A stretch of 64,000 bases of DNA from Photobacterium kishitanii (lineage in GTDB: Bacteria > Pseudomonadota > Gammaproteobacteria > Enterobacterales > Vibrionaceae), in contig NZ_PYON01000011.1 in assembly GCF_003026355.1 (NCBI RefSeq), positions 1 to 64,000 on the forward strand, written 5' to 3'. The notes below the pieces were generated by a model. It saw only the letters and a program-made list of their open reading frames with translations. It was not told the DNA's origin and did not search any database. Position numbers and translations under genes: made by a program. Shown one piece after another: positions 34,742-44,218 of the stretch. Position 1 is the first letter of the stretch, and the number at the start of each line of letters is the position of its first letter.

Positions 34742-35874
34742 TGTTCAAGTTGATGTGCTTGTGCCTGCCATGTTTGTTGTTTACTTAACGCAATTTGTCG
34801 TAAACGTTTACTCTCTGCATCAGTGTTTACGTTGTCATTGTTATCCCAGTACGCTTTTATGAGGTTAAGATTTGTATTGAATTCGATGGAATTACGCGCA
34901 AGGTAAACAACCGATTTATAAGGTAGAACCGCAGGAAATGGTGTGCTAATAACCGGTGTACCAGTAGATAAATATTCTAATAATTTTAATGGATTACATG
35001 CTCTTATTTGAGAGTTGTCGACAAATGGCAATAAACTTACTTGCCAATGTTGGCTGTATTGCGGTAATTGGTGGTGTGGCTTTTCACCTAATAAATAGAG
35101 GTTATCATGCTCAAGAAAAGGCGAGTAACCTAATGTGTTTTTTCCAATGAACACGAAATTCCAATCTGGATTATCGGTAATAATATTATTTAATAAATTG
35201 TAATCGAGCCAGTGTGATAAGCTGCCGTAAAATCCTGCAGTAGGGCGATTATTATTGGGTAAGTCAGAAGCTCGCGATACTGGATTATTAAATAGATTAA
35301 AATCAACGCCATGCGGTAAGTAATGTACTTTATGCTGCGGAAATTTATTATATAATTTCATGCTTGCGGCTAGAACGAGATCAGCTTTGGCGATGAGTTT
35401 TTTTTCATGTTCACGGACAGTCGCATGATCGACACCAGCTAAAGCTTCAAAATCATCGCCACAGTAATAGACAACGCCATACTCGCCTAATAAGCCACAA
35501 AGATCAGCGACAGTTGGCAGTGATGTCCATAATAATGGTTGATATAATTGTGCTTGGTTTAAAATAGGAATTAATTGCTTACAAATGAGCTTCTTTGCTA
35601 CCCAGCGAGCAAATTTACTTTTAGGTGCTGGGATTGTTTTTAGAGTTATGGTTTGAAAAGGTGAGGTTTGTGCAAGATGTGCAGATTGTATTTTTGATTG
35701 AGTAAGTTTGTCGAAAATACGTTTTATATCGTGCAAGGTAAATTGCGGCTGACGTAAACCAATAGAATTTACCCAAATAATTTTTCGAGTGAGCGCGAGG
35801 TGCTTAATAAGATGTTGCGTGCTTGAGGGTAATCCGCCCCAATCTTCAGCAAAAACGATGAGATCATGCTTCAT
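34723..35874 (-). CDS. sypN: SypN-like glycosyltransferase
   Basis: 383 residues, GT-B fold. N-terminus MKHDLIVFAEDWGGLPSS, then HLPHGVDFNLF, GFYGSLSHWLDY and the donor-site segment CNPLKLLEYLSTGTPVIS. It transfers a sugar to the repeat unit in the cytoplasm. The start and the sypM stop overlap (ATGA), so it belongs to the M-N-O unit under the sypM promoter. Confidence 0.86.
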   Translation of the reverse strand: MKHDLIVFAEDWGGLPSSTQHLIKHLALTRKIIWVNSIGLRQPQFTLHDIKRIFDKLTQSKIQSAHLAQTSPFQTITLKTIPAPKSKFARWVAKKLICKQLIPILNQAQLYQPLLWTSLPTVADLCGLLGEYGVVYYCGDDFEALAGVDHATVREHEKKLIAKADLVLAASMKLYNKFPQHKVHYLPHGVDFNLFNNPVSRASDLPNNNRPTAGFYGSLSHWLDYNLLNNIITDNPDWNFVFIGKNTLGYSPFLEHDNLYLLGEKPHHQLPQYSQHWQVSLLPFVDNSQIRACNPLKLLEYLSTGTPVISTPFPAVLPYKSVVYLARNSIEFNTNLNLIKAYWDNNDNVNTDAESKRLRQIALSKQQTWQAQAHQLEQWLKAL

Positions 35875-36620
35875 GATGTATCCTTACCTTGGGAGTGAAG
35901 AACATCATTTTTCAATGTTTTTATAGCTTTAGCTGGATTGCCTGCAATCAAGGTATTAGGAGGAAAACTTTTAGTTACCACACTCCCTGTTGCAATAATT
36001 GACCTTGCTCCGATTGTTACATTGCCAATAATGCTGACTCGTGTGCCTACCCATACATCATTTTCTAAGGTGATATTACCGATTTGCTGTGGTAAATCAG
36101 GTAAACCTTGTGCCCGTAAATGAGGGTTTATTGGATGACCTGGGTAGCCACATAAAAATCCTTGGCCAGCAATACGTACGTTATCACCAATATTAATTTT
36201 GTTACCGACAACAACTGTTGTTTGCCAACCGATATCGACGTTATTACCAACGCAGAGGGTCGGATAGATAGAATCAGAGCGACCTATAAAGGTAGTTTTT
36301 CCAGAAATTCTACAATCATTCCCAATCGTCATAATGAGTGGACCATTAAAAAATGGTAAGCCGTTATAGAGTAAAGTACGTTTACCGTAGCTGTGTAAAC
36401 GGCCTTTAAAAGCAGGAAGGTAATAAAAAAAGTGGCTAAAATAATGCCACAGAGTAATGATAGTCTGATGTAGACAGTAAAGACAAAGATTAAACCATTG
36501 CGGTGAAGGCAGTTCGAATACACGAATAAACGAGACTAGTCGGAACAATGCCATAGGGAATGGATGTTTACTATTTTTAATCCATTTCTCACATCGAGCA
36601 AAAGATAATAAATACATCAT
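35871..36620 (-). CDS. sypM: SypM-like hexapeptide-repeat acyltransferase
   Basis: 249 residues. The first 85 have two hydrophobic stretches. The rest is a left-handed beta-helix with hexapeptide repeats, such as VGNNVDIGWQTTVVVGNKINI and ITLENDVWVGTRVSIIGNVTI, ending in the typical VVTKSFPPNTLIAGNPAKAIK. It is expected to acetylate a sugar of the repeat unit. It is the first gene of a transcription unit with a sigma54-type promoter about 40 bases upstream. Confidence 0.87.
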   Translation of the reverse strand: MMYLLSFARCEKWIKNSKHPFPMALFRLVSFIRVFELPSPQWFNLCLYCLHQTIITLWHYFSHFFYYLPAFKGRLHSYGKRTLLYNGLPFFNGPLIMTIGNDCRISGKTTFIGRSDSIYPTLCVGNNVDIGWQTTVVVGNKINIGDNVRIAGQGFLCGYPGHPINPHLRAQGLPDLPQQIGNITLENDVWVGTRVSIIGNVTIGARSIIATGSVVTKSFPPNTLIAGNPAKAIKTLKNDVLHSQGKDTS

Positions 36621-36655
36621 CGCTATGCCTTATTTTATGCACTATCTTAGTACTT

Positions 36656-36670
36656 ACATAGTCTGTGCCA
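36656..36670 (-). promoter_or_regulatory. Sigma54-type promoter of sypMNO
   Basis: The minus strand reads TGGCACAGACTATGT. The -24 half is perfect, and the -12 half has GT where GC is usual, so it may be weaker. Confidence 0.62.
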
Positions 36671-36717
36671 ATAATTTCTTTAATTTTATCAATTTGTTAG
36701 CAATGAAGTGGTCATGT

Positions 36718-36744
36718 TTCTTAAATTGAGAATAATAATGAGAA
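36718..36744 (-). promoter_or_regulatory. Two overlapping SypG-box-like enhancers upstream of sypM
   Basis: The minus strand reads TTCTCAATTTAAGAA (36732-36718) next to TTCTCATTATTATTC (36744-36730). The first 15-mer is identical to the one upstream of sypK. They lie 50-75 bases upstream of the -24 element, beside the end of sypL. Confidence 0.58.
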
Positions 36745-36747
36745 AAA

Positions 36748-38136
36748 TTATGGTTCGAGTTTGTCTAATACCCGTTTTGATATATTATTTATTGAAATAA
36801 TTAATGCAGCTAAGATATAAATTGGCCAGGTAAAACCTTGTGTTAGAAATGTTCCAGATACAATCGTACCGATAAGTCCTGCATAGACTCCCTGCGCACT
36901 GACATAAATAACAGGATCCACTTGATTTTTATATTGTTGTAGCTTTTGTAAAGTAAGTTTAATATTTTTAATTAGAATAATAATTAAGCTAACGAAAATA
37001 CCTAGTCCTATAAAGCCTGTTTCTGCTAAAACCGAAAGCCAAGTGCTATGAACCGCATGATTCATGCCGTCCCAATATGATGTGAAAAAAAAGAAGTTAG
37101 GGTAAAAGTTGCTGAGACCAACACCTGATAACGGGTTAGCAATTGCCATCTTGAAAGCCGCTTGCCATGCGTATAAACGACCCATTGATGATTCATCAAT
37201 TCCAACTTCTGCGCTACCACCAGAGGTTCTATCTGCTATACCGGCAATTGTGAAGAGTATTATTCCAGTAATGGCAGCACTGCTAATAAGCAGTATTTTT
37301 GATTTTACTCGTTGCAACCCGTAAATGCCAAAGACAGCAATAATACCAAGTAGACCCCCGCGACTTTGAGTAAAGATTACGGCACAGAATAAAATAATCG
37401 TTACGATTAATCCAAATAAACGATATGGCCAAGATACTTGATGAGTTAGTAATAGTGCTATTGAAAATGAGATAGGGAACATTAGTACCAATGCTAAGTC
37501 GTTAGGATCACCTAGCATGGATCCGAGATCACGACCTATAGTAGTCCGGGTGCCCTCTACAAGCCCAATCCCTTTAATTCTATTATAAATTGCAGTTATT
37601 GCGACGATCAGTCCAGATATAATAATTGCTTTTAACGTTAATGCTAGTTGCTGAGGACGTTGAATTAGAATGGCAACAGCAAAAGTCATAACAATTATTT
37701 TTGAATAAATATCTAGAAAAGATTCTAATGCGAGACGACGGTCTATTGCAAAAAAAATACCGCTAATAATAATCATGGTAAATGCGGTAATTAATGTAAA
37801 TTCACGACACCAGAAAAGCTGGATTCTACGATGAATAAAAATCTGCCATATAAAAGCTGTGAGCGAGATTATAGATAAATATTTTGGTATTTTAAAATCA
37901 TATAAAAATGGAAAAACTTCATGTATTCGAAAGAATGAAAAGATAACAAATAGTAGTACGATTAAAAAAGGATTATTGAGGCTGTAATAAACGCTAATAG
38001 GTATTATTCCTATCGTTATAATTATCAGAGGATGAGGTATAAAATACCATATAACACCTACAATGATAGAAATAAAAAATGTGATTAGCCAATATGATTT
38101 TGATGATTTAGGCTGTGTGTAATTGGAGAACATCAT
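36748..38136 (-). CDS. sypL: SypL-like O-antigen ligase/polymerase (Wzy/WaaL type)
   Basis: 462 residues with about eleven or twelve membrane segments and a large periplasmic loop containing FTQSRGGLLG and a GVGLSNFYPNFFF...HAVHSTWLSVLAETG segment, hallmarks of the Wzy_C/O-antigen ligase fold. It polymerises or ligates lipid-linked units on the periplasmic face. The start overlaps the end of the flippase gene (TAATG), so K and L are co-translated. Confidence 0.88.
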   Translation of the reverse strand: MMFSNYTQPKSSKSYWLITFFISIIVGVIWYFIPHPLIIITIGIIPISVYYSLNNPFLIVLLFVIFSFFRIHEVFPFLYDFKIPKYLSIISLTAFIWQIFIHRRIQLFWCREFTLITAFTMIIISGIFFAIDRRLALESFLDIYSKIIVMTFAVAILIQRPQQLALTLKAIIISGLIVAITAIYNRIKGIGLVEGTRTTIGRDLGSMLGDPNDLALVLMFPISFSIALLLTHQVSWPYRLFGLIVTIILFCAVIFTQSRGGLLGIIAVFGIYGLQRVKSKILLISSAAITGIILFTIAGIADRTSGGSAEVGIDESSMGRLYAWQAAFKMAIANPLSGVGLSNFYPNFFFFTSYWDGMNHAVHSTWLSVLAETGFIGLGIFVSLIIILIKNIKLTLQKLQQYKNQVDPVIYVSAQGVYAGLIGTIVSGTFLTQGFTWPIYILAALIISINNISKRVLDKLEP

Positions 38137-39581
38137 TATCTCTTTTGAGTAATTTGTGTTGATTTACCCGTTATGGGGAAGATAATTAGCTGATTCCAAA
38201 ACGAAAAAATTAATAAAGTAGATATTGATAAAAAAGCATTAGATAAATGTAATAATATGGTGCTTTGATATTGGCTTAATCCGATAGCTACGGCACTTAT
38301 AACAAATAAACCGGCAATTTTTTTTATGGCATATGGAAAAGCAAAACAACGTTGAGATAGCCAGTAGGTGCTAAGTGTCCTGATACTTTGGGCTACGATT
38401 AAGGCAATGAGCACCCCATTAATTTTATAATAGGGTGTAAGTAGTATTATCATGGTTACTCCTATTATTGTCGAAAAGATATTAATCACTAATAATTTTT
38501 TTGTTTCTTGCTTAACTAATGCTCCTAAATTAATGAGTTCATTAAGTTCTTTGATAGCAAAAATAACAGCTAAAATATAAACCATCTCTTTGGCTGGTTG
38601 GTAGCTTGGTGGCATAAACCAATCTATAAAAAAAGGTGAAAAATAACATACCAAAACAGTTAAAACACATAATAAGACAATACTTATATGGGTAATTTCT
38701 GTTGTTGTATTCGCTCCGTTTTTAGATAAATACTCAAATCGTTTAGGCATCCACCACATACCAAATGGTTGCATTAGTAAAACAAGTATTAATGCAAATT
38801 TAAAGGCAATGGCATAAAGTGCAACGTCGTTAAATGAAACATAAATAATTAAGAACCAACGTTCGAGACCATTAAGTCCGAAAAATATGACACCACTGAA
38901 CATTAAAGGTAAGCAATAGACTAAATATATTCGTGTAATGCGAAGATTAAAGTGATACTTAATATAAGTGGCTTTATTCATTTTATATTGAATATAGATA
39001 ACTGCGACAGTTTGGATCATTGCACTAATAAATCCCGTTAAAATCACCTCAGTAACGCCATATCCATAGTGAAGTACAATCATGACTAACAGTGCTTGAA
39101 GAAGTGCTCTTCCGGTTGTTAAGTAAAAAAATACCCATGCTTTTTCTTTCATTCGTAATGCTGCGAGTACAACCATAACAACAGCTTCAAATGCTAATGG
39201 GATTAGTAGAAGTTCAAGTTCAAGAGTCGAACTTTTTAATGCGCTAATTTGACTTAATAAAGGACATAATATCCAAATTATAGGCAGAGAAATGGCTGCA
39301 ATAATAAGACTGAGAATAAAGATATCGGCAGTAATCTTATTTTTTTTATTTTCATTGGCTATTCCTGAAAATCGATATAACGCTTCATGTAACGACAGCC
39401 CAAAAATAATACTAATAATAATAGCAATAGTTGAAAGAACTTCTAAACGGCCTAATTCTGATTGAGAAAGGTGAGTAGCAATATACGGTAACATTATAAG
39501 AGAGACACCTTTCATTAGTACAATACTCGTACTATAAAGAATGATATTTTTGATAGGTGTTGATAATGACCATATCTGCAT
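38136..39581 (-). CDS. sypK: SypK-like oligosaccharide flippase (Wzx/MATE-like)
   Basis: 481 residues and about twelve to fourteen membrane segments spread evenly, with LSQSELGRLEVLSTIAII near the N-terminus as in Wzx polysaccharide exporters. It flips undecaprenyl-linked repeat units to the periplasm. No strong ribosome site precedes the ATG, and a CTGTAC/GTACAG stem overlaps that region (39584-39603). The predicted sigma54 start lies about 185 bases upstream, giving an unusually long leader. Confidence 0.86.
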   Translation of the reverse strand: MQIWSLSTPIKNIILYSTSIVLMKGVSLIMLPYIATHLSQSELGRLEVLSTIAIIISIIFGLSLHEALYRFSGIANENKKNKITADIFILSLIIAAISLPIIWILCPLLSQISALKSSTLELELLLIPLAFEAVVMVVLAALRMKEKAWVFFYLTTGRALLQALLVMIVLHYGYGVTEVILTGFISAMIQTVAVIYIQYKMNKATYIKYHFNLRITRIYLVYCLPLMFSGVIFFGLNGLERWFLIIYVSFNDVALYAIAFKFALILVLLMQPFGMWWMPKRFEYLSKNGANTTTEITHISIVLLCVLTVLVCYFSPFFIDWFMPPSYQPAKEMVYILAVIFAIKELNELINLGALVKQETKKLLVINIFSTIIGVTMIILLTPYYKINGVLIALIVAQSIRTLSTYWLSQRCFAFPYAIKKIAGLFVISAVAIGLSQYQSTILLHLSNAFLSISTLLIFSFWNQLIIFPITGKSTQITQKR

Positions 39582-39778
39582 CTGTACTTATACTCGTACA
39601 GGTGTTGATGGGTATTTGTTAACTATGGTTAGGTTTAATATTAGATTACTAATGAACTTAGATCGACCGACATAGAAAACTGTTCCAAAAACAAAGATAT
39701 AATGACTGCTACCCATAATATTTCCTTGTGTATCTAAATAACTCATATCAAATTATTAAGATATGAAGATAAAATAAA

Positions 39779-39793
39779 GCAAAAGGAGTGCCA
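39779..39793 (-). promoter_or_regulatory. Sigma54-type promoter of sypKL
   Basis: The minus strand reads TGGCACTCCTTTTGC, an excellent match with both -24 and -12 parts (CTTGGCAC and TTTTGCTT in context). Confidence 0.85.
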
Positions 39794-39869
39794 AGTTATT
39801 ATGGTGTTAATTGATTGAAAATAAACGATTTTAATTTATTTTTAGTATCCCCATATTGATAAATCTATA

Positions 39870-39884
39870 TTCTTAAATTGAGAA
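39870..39884 (-). promoter_or_regulatory. SypG-box-like enhancer upstream of sypK
   Basis: The minus strand reads TTCTCAATTTAAGAA, identical to the box upstream of sypM, about 80-90 bases upstream of the -24 element. Confidence 0.6.
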
Positions 39885-39889
39885 TACAC

Positions 39890-40912
39890 TTAATGACTAT
39901 AAGCGGTTAATAATTCAGGGATTACAGCGCGCGATGAATAAGATTGGATAATTGTATTTTGAGCCATTTTTTGTATTTTATCTCGCTGTGATTTTTGTAA
40001 TTGAGACCAATGCAGGACAGCAGCGGCAAGGGATTGTGGTTCAATAATCCAACCATTAATATTGTGTTTAATAAGTTGATGTATATTACCGACAGCAGTA
40101 GCAATAACAGGGATCCCATGTCCCATCGCTTCAAGGGCTACCATTGGTAAGCCTTCATATCGGGAGCAAATAACTAATAGTCCAATATGGGACCATATAT
40201 TATCCATAGATTGCTTTTGCCCATGAAATTTCAAGTTCAAGGGAGCGCGCTGCCGCAAGGTGAAAGCTAAAGGACCATCACCATAAATATGAAAATTGAA
40301 CTGTGGTAAACATAGCGCGAGTTCTACAAATCGTTCCGGTGCTTTTTCGTGACTTAAGCGACCAACAAAAGCTATCTGTTTACCGTGGGAAAGGGGAAGA
40401 TGATCGGTATTTATGAAATTGTTAATAATATTGGTTTTGAATGGAATCCGTTGTTTTATATCATCACTGACAGCGAAATTTGTGTGATTCAAACACGCAC
40501 TCCATCGATCAATTGCATCATATAATTTCACCTTCCCTGTAGGTATTTCTCCAGCATGGAAGGTATTAATAAAACGAATATTGCATTGAGTACAAAATAG
40601 GATTAGACGTATTAATCGACAATAAATAGCAGCTTTGTAACCATGAGAATGAATAACGCTGGGGCGATGTTGCAAAGTGAGTTGCAGTAGTGATCGTATT
40701 GAGCCTGATAAAAAATGATAGTCAATTTTTGCGTGGTTAAGTAAATGGGTTAATGGATGTGTTTTATGGTAACGGCATAAAAAAACGATACTAACATGTT
40801 GATGATGAAGAGTTAAACCTTTAGCGAGTTGTAAAATATGTGACTCAATGCCACCAATATCTTTACTATCGACTATCAGCCAAATACGTAATGATTTAAT
40901 CTGACTCTTCAT
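39890..40912 (-). CDS. sypH: SypH-like glycosyltransferase, family 4
   Basis: 340 residues, GT-B fold. N-terminal WLIVDSKDIGGIESHILQL, then SVIHSHGYKAA, VGRLSHEKAPERFVEL, FHGQKQSMDNIW and the donor site SRYEGLPMVALEAMGHGIPVIA. It should add one sugar of the syp repeat unit in the cytoplasm. The start overlaps the end of sypG by 17 bases. By position it corresponds to sypH, but as sypI and sypJ are missing it could be the counterpart of any of the three. Confidence 0.84.
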   Translation of the reverse strand: MKSQIKSLRIWLIVDSKDIGGIESHILQLAKGLTLHHQHVSIVFLCRYHKTHPLTHLLNHAKIDYHFLSGSIRSLLQLTLQHRPSVIHSHGYKAAIYCRLIRLILFCTQCNIRFINTFHAGEIPTGKVKLYDAIDRWSACLNHTNFAVSDDIKQRIPFKTNIINNFINTDHLPLSHGKQIAFVGRLSHEKAPERFVELALCLPQFNFHIYGDGPLAFTLRQRAPLNLKFHGQKQSMDNIWSHIGLLVICSRYEGLPMVALEAMGHGIPVIATAVGNIHQLIKHNINGWIIEPQSLAAAVLHWSQLQKSQRDKIQKMAQNTIIQSYSSRAVIPELLTAYSH

Positions 40913-42371
40913 AGGTATCCCAAATTTGTTTTTTCCTATATAAAGTTGATGGGCTTAGTTCAAGTAATACTGCTGCATTTAGGACATTTCCTTCGCAATA
41001 ATCAATTGCATTTTCAATAACTTCACGTTCAATATCAGCCATTGGACGAATGAGGTTCGTATTAATAGTTTTTGTATCATCATTTTCGATATTTGGCGTA
41101 GCGGCGGTATGCAATGGTGGATCTAGGTTTGCTGGTGGCTTTATGGGGGTGACGTTATTTTGCTTCTCTTGTGGCTTTTCAGAGACTTTAGTGGAAGACG
41201 TTAATTTATTGAGTGGCTCAGGTAAATGTTCCATTAGTACATGGGTATCATTGTGGAGCACAACAATATTACGAATGATATTTTGTAATTGACGGACATT
41301 ACCAGGCCAAGAATAATGACAGAGTTTTAGTTCGACATTACGTTTTATAGCTCTAAATTTTTTATTGTCTTCTTTTGCATATTTTTTCAAAAAGAAACGT
41401 GCAATATCAATAATATCGGTGTCTCGGTCTCGAAGTGGTGGCATTTTGATGGGAACAACATTAACTCGGTAATACAAATCTTCACGAAATCGTTTTTCAT
41501 TAAGTTCAGTAAGAGGATCACGGTTAGTCGCGCAAATAATACGTAAATCGGTACTTATTTCTTTACTACCACCGAGGGGAGTGAAGCGGCCAGTTTGTAA
41601 GAAACGGAGTAATTTCTTTTGCATTTCTAGTTCCATTTCACACAATTCATCTAAAAAAAGAGTGCCCCCATTTGCTTGCATTGCGGCACCTTTTCGGTCA
41701 GTCGTTGCACCAGTGAAAGCCCCTTTTACATGGCCAAATATTTCACTTTCCATTAAATCGCGAGGAATTGCACCGCAGTTAATGGCAACAAACGGTTTAT
41801 TATAACGTTGGCTTTTATAATGAATAGCTTCAGCGCAGACCTCTTTACCTGTGCCACTTTCACCTGAAATGAATACATTGGCATTGGTGGGAGCAACAGC
41901 GTCAATAATTTTGTATACTGCTTGCATTGGTAAACAAGATCCAATAAACCCTTGATATTTTTTGTAGTTAAACGTGTTTTGAATGTCTTCAACTAACATT
42001 TCAAGCTTATTATTTTTAAGGTGATTTTTAATTGAAGTTTTAAGGCGATCGGCTTGAATCGGTTTTTCTAAAAAATCATTTGCACCATTTTGAATGAGTG
42101 TAACAGCGATATCTATGGTGCCATGAGCTGTTGCAATAATCACTGCTGTTGGTATTTTTTGATCTCTAATCCATTGTAAAATCTCTTTACCTGATATATC
42201 AGGGAGTTTGAGATCTAGAATGATTAACTGGGGGGGATTCTTTACAATAAAATTTTTCGCATCCTCACCTGTTGTTACATGAAAGAACTCGTAAGGTTCA
42301 TTCTTCACATACTGTTTATAAAGAATCGCTAATGATGTTGAGTCTTCTACTAAAAGTACTTTTTGTAGCAT
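40896..42371 (-). CDS. sypG: SypG-like sigma54-dependent response regulator
   Basis: 491 residues. The receiver domain has phospho-acceptor Asp53 in LIILDLKLPD, the same number reported for V. fischeri SypG. The AAA+ domain has Walker A GESGTGKE, the sigma54-contact loop GAFTGATTD and an arginine-finger region ending FREDLYYRVNVVPI. After a Pro/Thr-rich linker of about 50 residues, a Fis-type helix-turn-helix closes the protein (NVLNAAVLLELSPSTLYRKKQ). In V. fischeri SypG activates the four syp promoters. Four sigma54-type promoters are found in this locus, so it is the likely activator. The sensor kinase SypF that normally acts on it is not encoded here. Confidence 0.93.
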   Translation of the reverse strand: MLQKVLLVEDSTSLAILYKQYVKNEPYEFFHVTTGEDAKNFIVKNPPQLIILDLKLPDISGKEILQWIRDQKIPTAVIIATAHGTIDIAVTLIQNGANDFLEKPIQADRLKTSIKNHLKNNKLEMLVEDIQNTFNYKKYQGFIGSCLPMQAVYKIIDAVAPTNANVFISGESGTGKEVCAEAIHYKSQRYNKPFVAINCGAIPRDLMESEIFGHVKGAFTGATTDRKGAAMQANGGTLFLDELCEMELEMQKKLLRFLQTGRFTPLGGSKEISTDLRIICATNRDPLTELNEKRFREDLYYRVNVVPIKMPPLRDRDTDIIDIARFFLKKYAKEDNKKFRAIKRNVELKLCHYSWPGNVRQLQNIIRNIVVLHNDTHVLMEHLPEPLNKLTSSTKVSEKPQEKQNNVTPIKPPANLDPPLHTAATPNIENDDTKTINTNLIRPMADIEREVIENAIDYCEGNVLNAAVLLELSPSTLYRKKQIWDTYEESD

Positions 42372-42689
42372 AATAACATCCTGTTTATAGAGAAGTTTAA
42401 CAACTAATTTTTATTGGTTTTAGTCTTTTCCTAAGTTTATAAATATGAGCTATTAGCGACTGATTTTTTGAATAAATACATATATAAGTGATAGTTAATC
42501 GGTGATTAATTATCTTTATATAATAATCAATTCTAATCTTATCAGTAATTATAGTCGTATTTTTAAATGCTTGATGAATAATAATAAGACGAGTTAATTC
42601 TATGATTAGGTAGTAGGTATTAACCATAAATAGAAGGTAGTTAATGACGGAATAGTCTAAATATCACAATTAATTACCATAAAGTAGTG
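42372..42689. other. Gap at the position of sypF
   Basis: 318 very AT-rich bases between sypE and sypG, where V. fischeri has the large hybrid kinase gene sypF. No kinase motif, sigma54 promoter or convincing frame was seen in either strand. It could hold a separate sypG promoter. Confidence 0.55.
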
Positions 42690-44216
42690 TCATTTTTTTT
42701 CAATTAGTAATAGTAATGCATCATCATTAGGAGGAGTACCTGCTAACGTATCAAAAACATGCATTATTTTCTCAAGTGCGATATTAAGTGGAAGGTTTGC
42801 TGTTATAAGTAAATGTTTTTTTATTGATAGCTCAAGTGTTTCACGTTCTGTTATGGTGTTACCAGACTCAAATAAGCCATCAGTTAATAGTACTAATCGT
42901 TCATTTTTGTTTAGGATTAGAGAGATATTTTGATATTCCGTGTGAGGTAATAATCCGGGTAATGTGCCTTCAGCTTTAATTGAATGTAATCTCTTGTGGT
43001 GAATGTGTATTGGGTAAGGGTGTCCAGCACCACTTAATTTAATCGTATTAGCGTTAATAAAACTGAGGCAGCAGCCAGTTAGCATTGTTTGGGATAGTAA
43101 TTGATCTTTATAAGCATTATCGGATAATTTCGTGAGTAATTGAGCTGGTTGGGTTAGATCTGTATTTTGCATTAGCCCGCGAATATAGCCAATATATGCG
43201 TAAGAGAAGAATTTAGCACTTTCATCATGCCCCATAACATCTGCAAGTAATAATTGTGTGATGCCGTTATGACTCGTCGATAGGATAAAATCTCCGCCAC
43301 CTCGCCCTGTGTTGCGTTGCTGGAAAGCCAGTCGCCAGTGATTTGAATTAAGGTTGACTTGTGGCAGCAGTGAGGCCGTGATTTTCTGATTAACCTGTTG
43401 AGAAAGGAAATGATAAACCTGATTAAAGCGCGTAAGAACACGATGTATTGAATTGAGTAACTGCTTTTTTTTAATGGGTTTTTTTAAATAATCATCAATA
43501 CCTAAATCGACTGCATCATGAATTATGGCTTCATCTAATGAATGAGACAAAAAGATAAAAGGCGTTGAAGATGTTTTGATTTTTTCCAATTGTTGTCGTA
43601 ATTCAATTCCGCTCATTTCTGGCATTTGAATATCTGAAATAATTAAGTCGACTTTTTCATTTTTTAGAAAAGTTAAGGCTTGTCTACCATTAGCTGCAAT
43701 GCTCACGCTAAATTGTGGTTTTAGATACGCACAGTAAAGCTGAACTTGGGATGTATTATCTTCAACTAATAAAATATGAGGCTTAATACGATGTGTATCG
43801 CGTTCCCAAAGGATAGTGAAAAGGTTATAGGTGGGTTGAGACTGGTAAAACATTCCATCAGAAATATTATTAATTATATTTATACCATATCCACAGCCTT
43901 TTAATATATCCGTCTTCGTTCTGGCATCTATTATTGAACGATGCATGGTTGGATCCCATGTTTCTCCATTATCTTTAATAAGTAATAGCCATTTCTTTTT
44001 TGACTTTCTAAAGCTAACCGTAATATCACGACTTGGAGGCGTCGCATGAATAATAAGATTAGTACACCACTCAGAACAACATAATAAGCAGTGTTGTTTT
44101 ACATTTGTCTTAATATCAAGATGATCAAGAATTTTAGATAATGATTGACGTAATACTCGTACTGATTCAAGTTTTGTTGGCTGGATGCTTTCAAATAGAA
44201 GAATGGAATCTGCCAT
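42690..44216 (-). CDS. sypE: SypE-like partner-switch regulator (RsbW kinase, receiver, PP2C phosphatase)
   Basis: 508 residues with three domains. Residues 1-140 form an RsbW-like serine kinase with N-box SEWCTNLIIHA (Asn53), KDNGETWD and GCGYGINII. Residues 147-265 form a receiver with VEDNTSQ, Asp195 in LIISDIQMPE, and the conserved Lys in LKKPI. Residues 275-508 form a PP2C/SpoIIE-type phosphatase (RGGGDFILST, LLADVMGHDE, LTDGLFE, NDDALLLLI). In V. fischeri SypE phosphorylates or dephosphorylates SypA at Ser56 and so blocks or permits biofilm formation. All key residues for this are kept. The ATG is two bases after the sypD stop. Confidence 0.93.
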   Translation of the reverse strand: MADSILLFESIQPTKLESVRVLRQSLSKILDHLDIKTNVKQHCLLCCSEWCTNLIIHATPPSRDITVSFRKSKKKWLLLIKDNGETWDPTMHRSIIDARTKTDILKGCGYGINIINNISDGMFYQSQPTYNLFTILWERDTHRIKPHILLVEDNTSQVQLYCAYLKPQFSVSIAANGRQALTFLKNEKVDLIISDIQMPEMSGIELRQQLEKIKTSSTPFIFLSHSLDEAIIHDAVDLGIDDYLKKPIKKKQLLNSIHRVLTRFNQVYHFLSQQVNQKITASLLPQVNLNSNHWRLAFQQRNTGRGGGDFILSTSHNGITQLLLADVMGHDESAKFFSYAYIGYIRGLMQNTDLTQPAQLLTKLSDNAYKDQLLSQTMLTGCCLSFINANTIKLSGAGHPYPIHIHHKRLHSIKAEGTLPGLLPHTEYQNISLILNKNERLVLLTDGLFESGNTITERETLELSIKKHLLITANLPLNIALEKIMHVFDTLAGTPPNDDALLLLIEKK

Positions 44217-44218
44217 TA

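Larger units (their letters stand above)
39582..39889. other. Leader and promoter region of sypKL
   Basis: 308 bases where V. fischeri carries sypI and sypJ. It contains a sigma54-type promoter (39779-39793), an enhancer-like box (39870-39884) and about 185 bases of leader with no recognised frame. It may be what is left after loss of the two glycosyltransferase genes. Confidence 0.5.

Noticed and set aside
42397..42627. 76-codon ORF in the sypE-sypG gap as a sypF remnant
   Set aside because: The composition is that of random AT-rich DNA, with no kinase motif.
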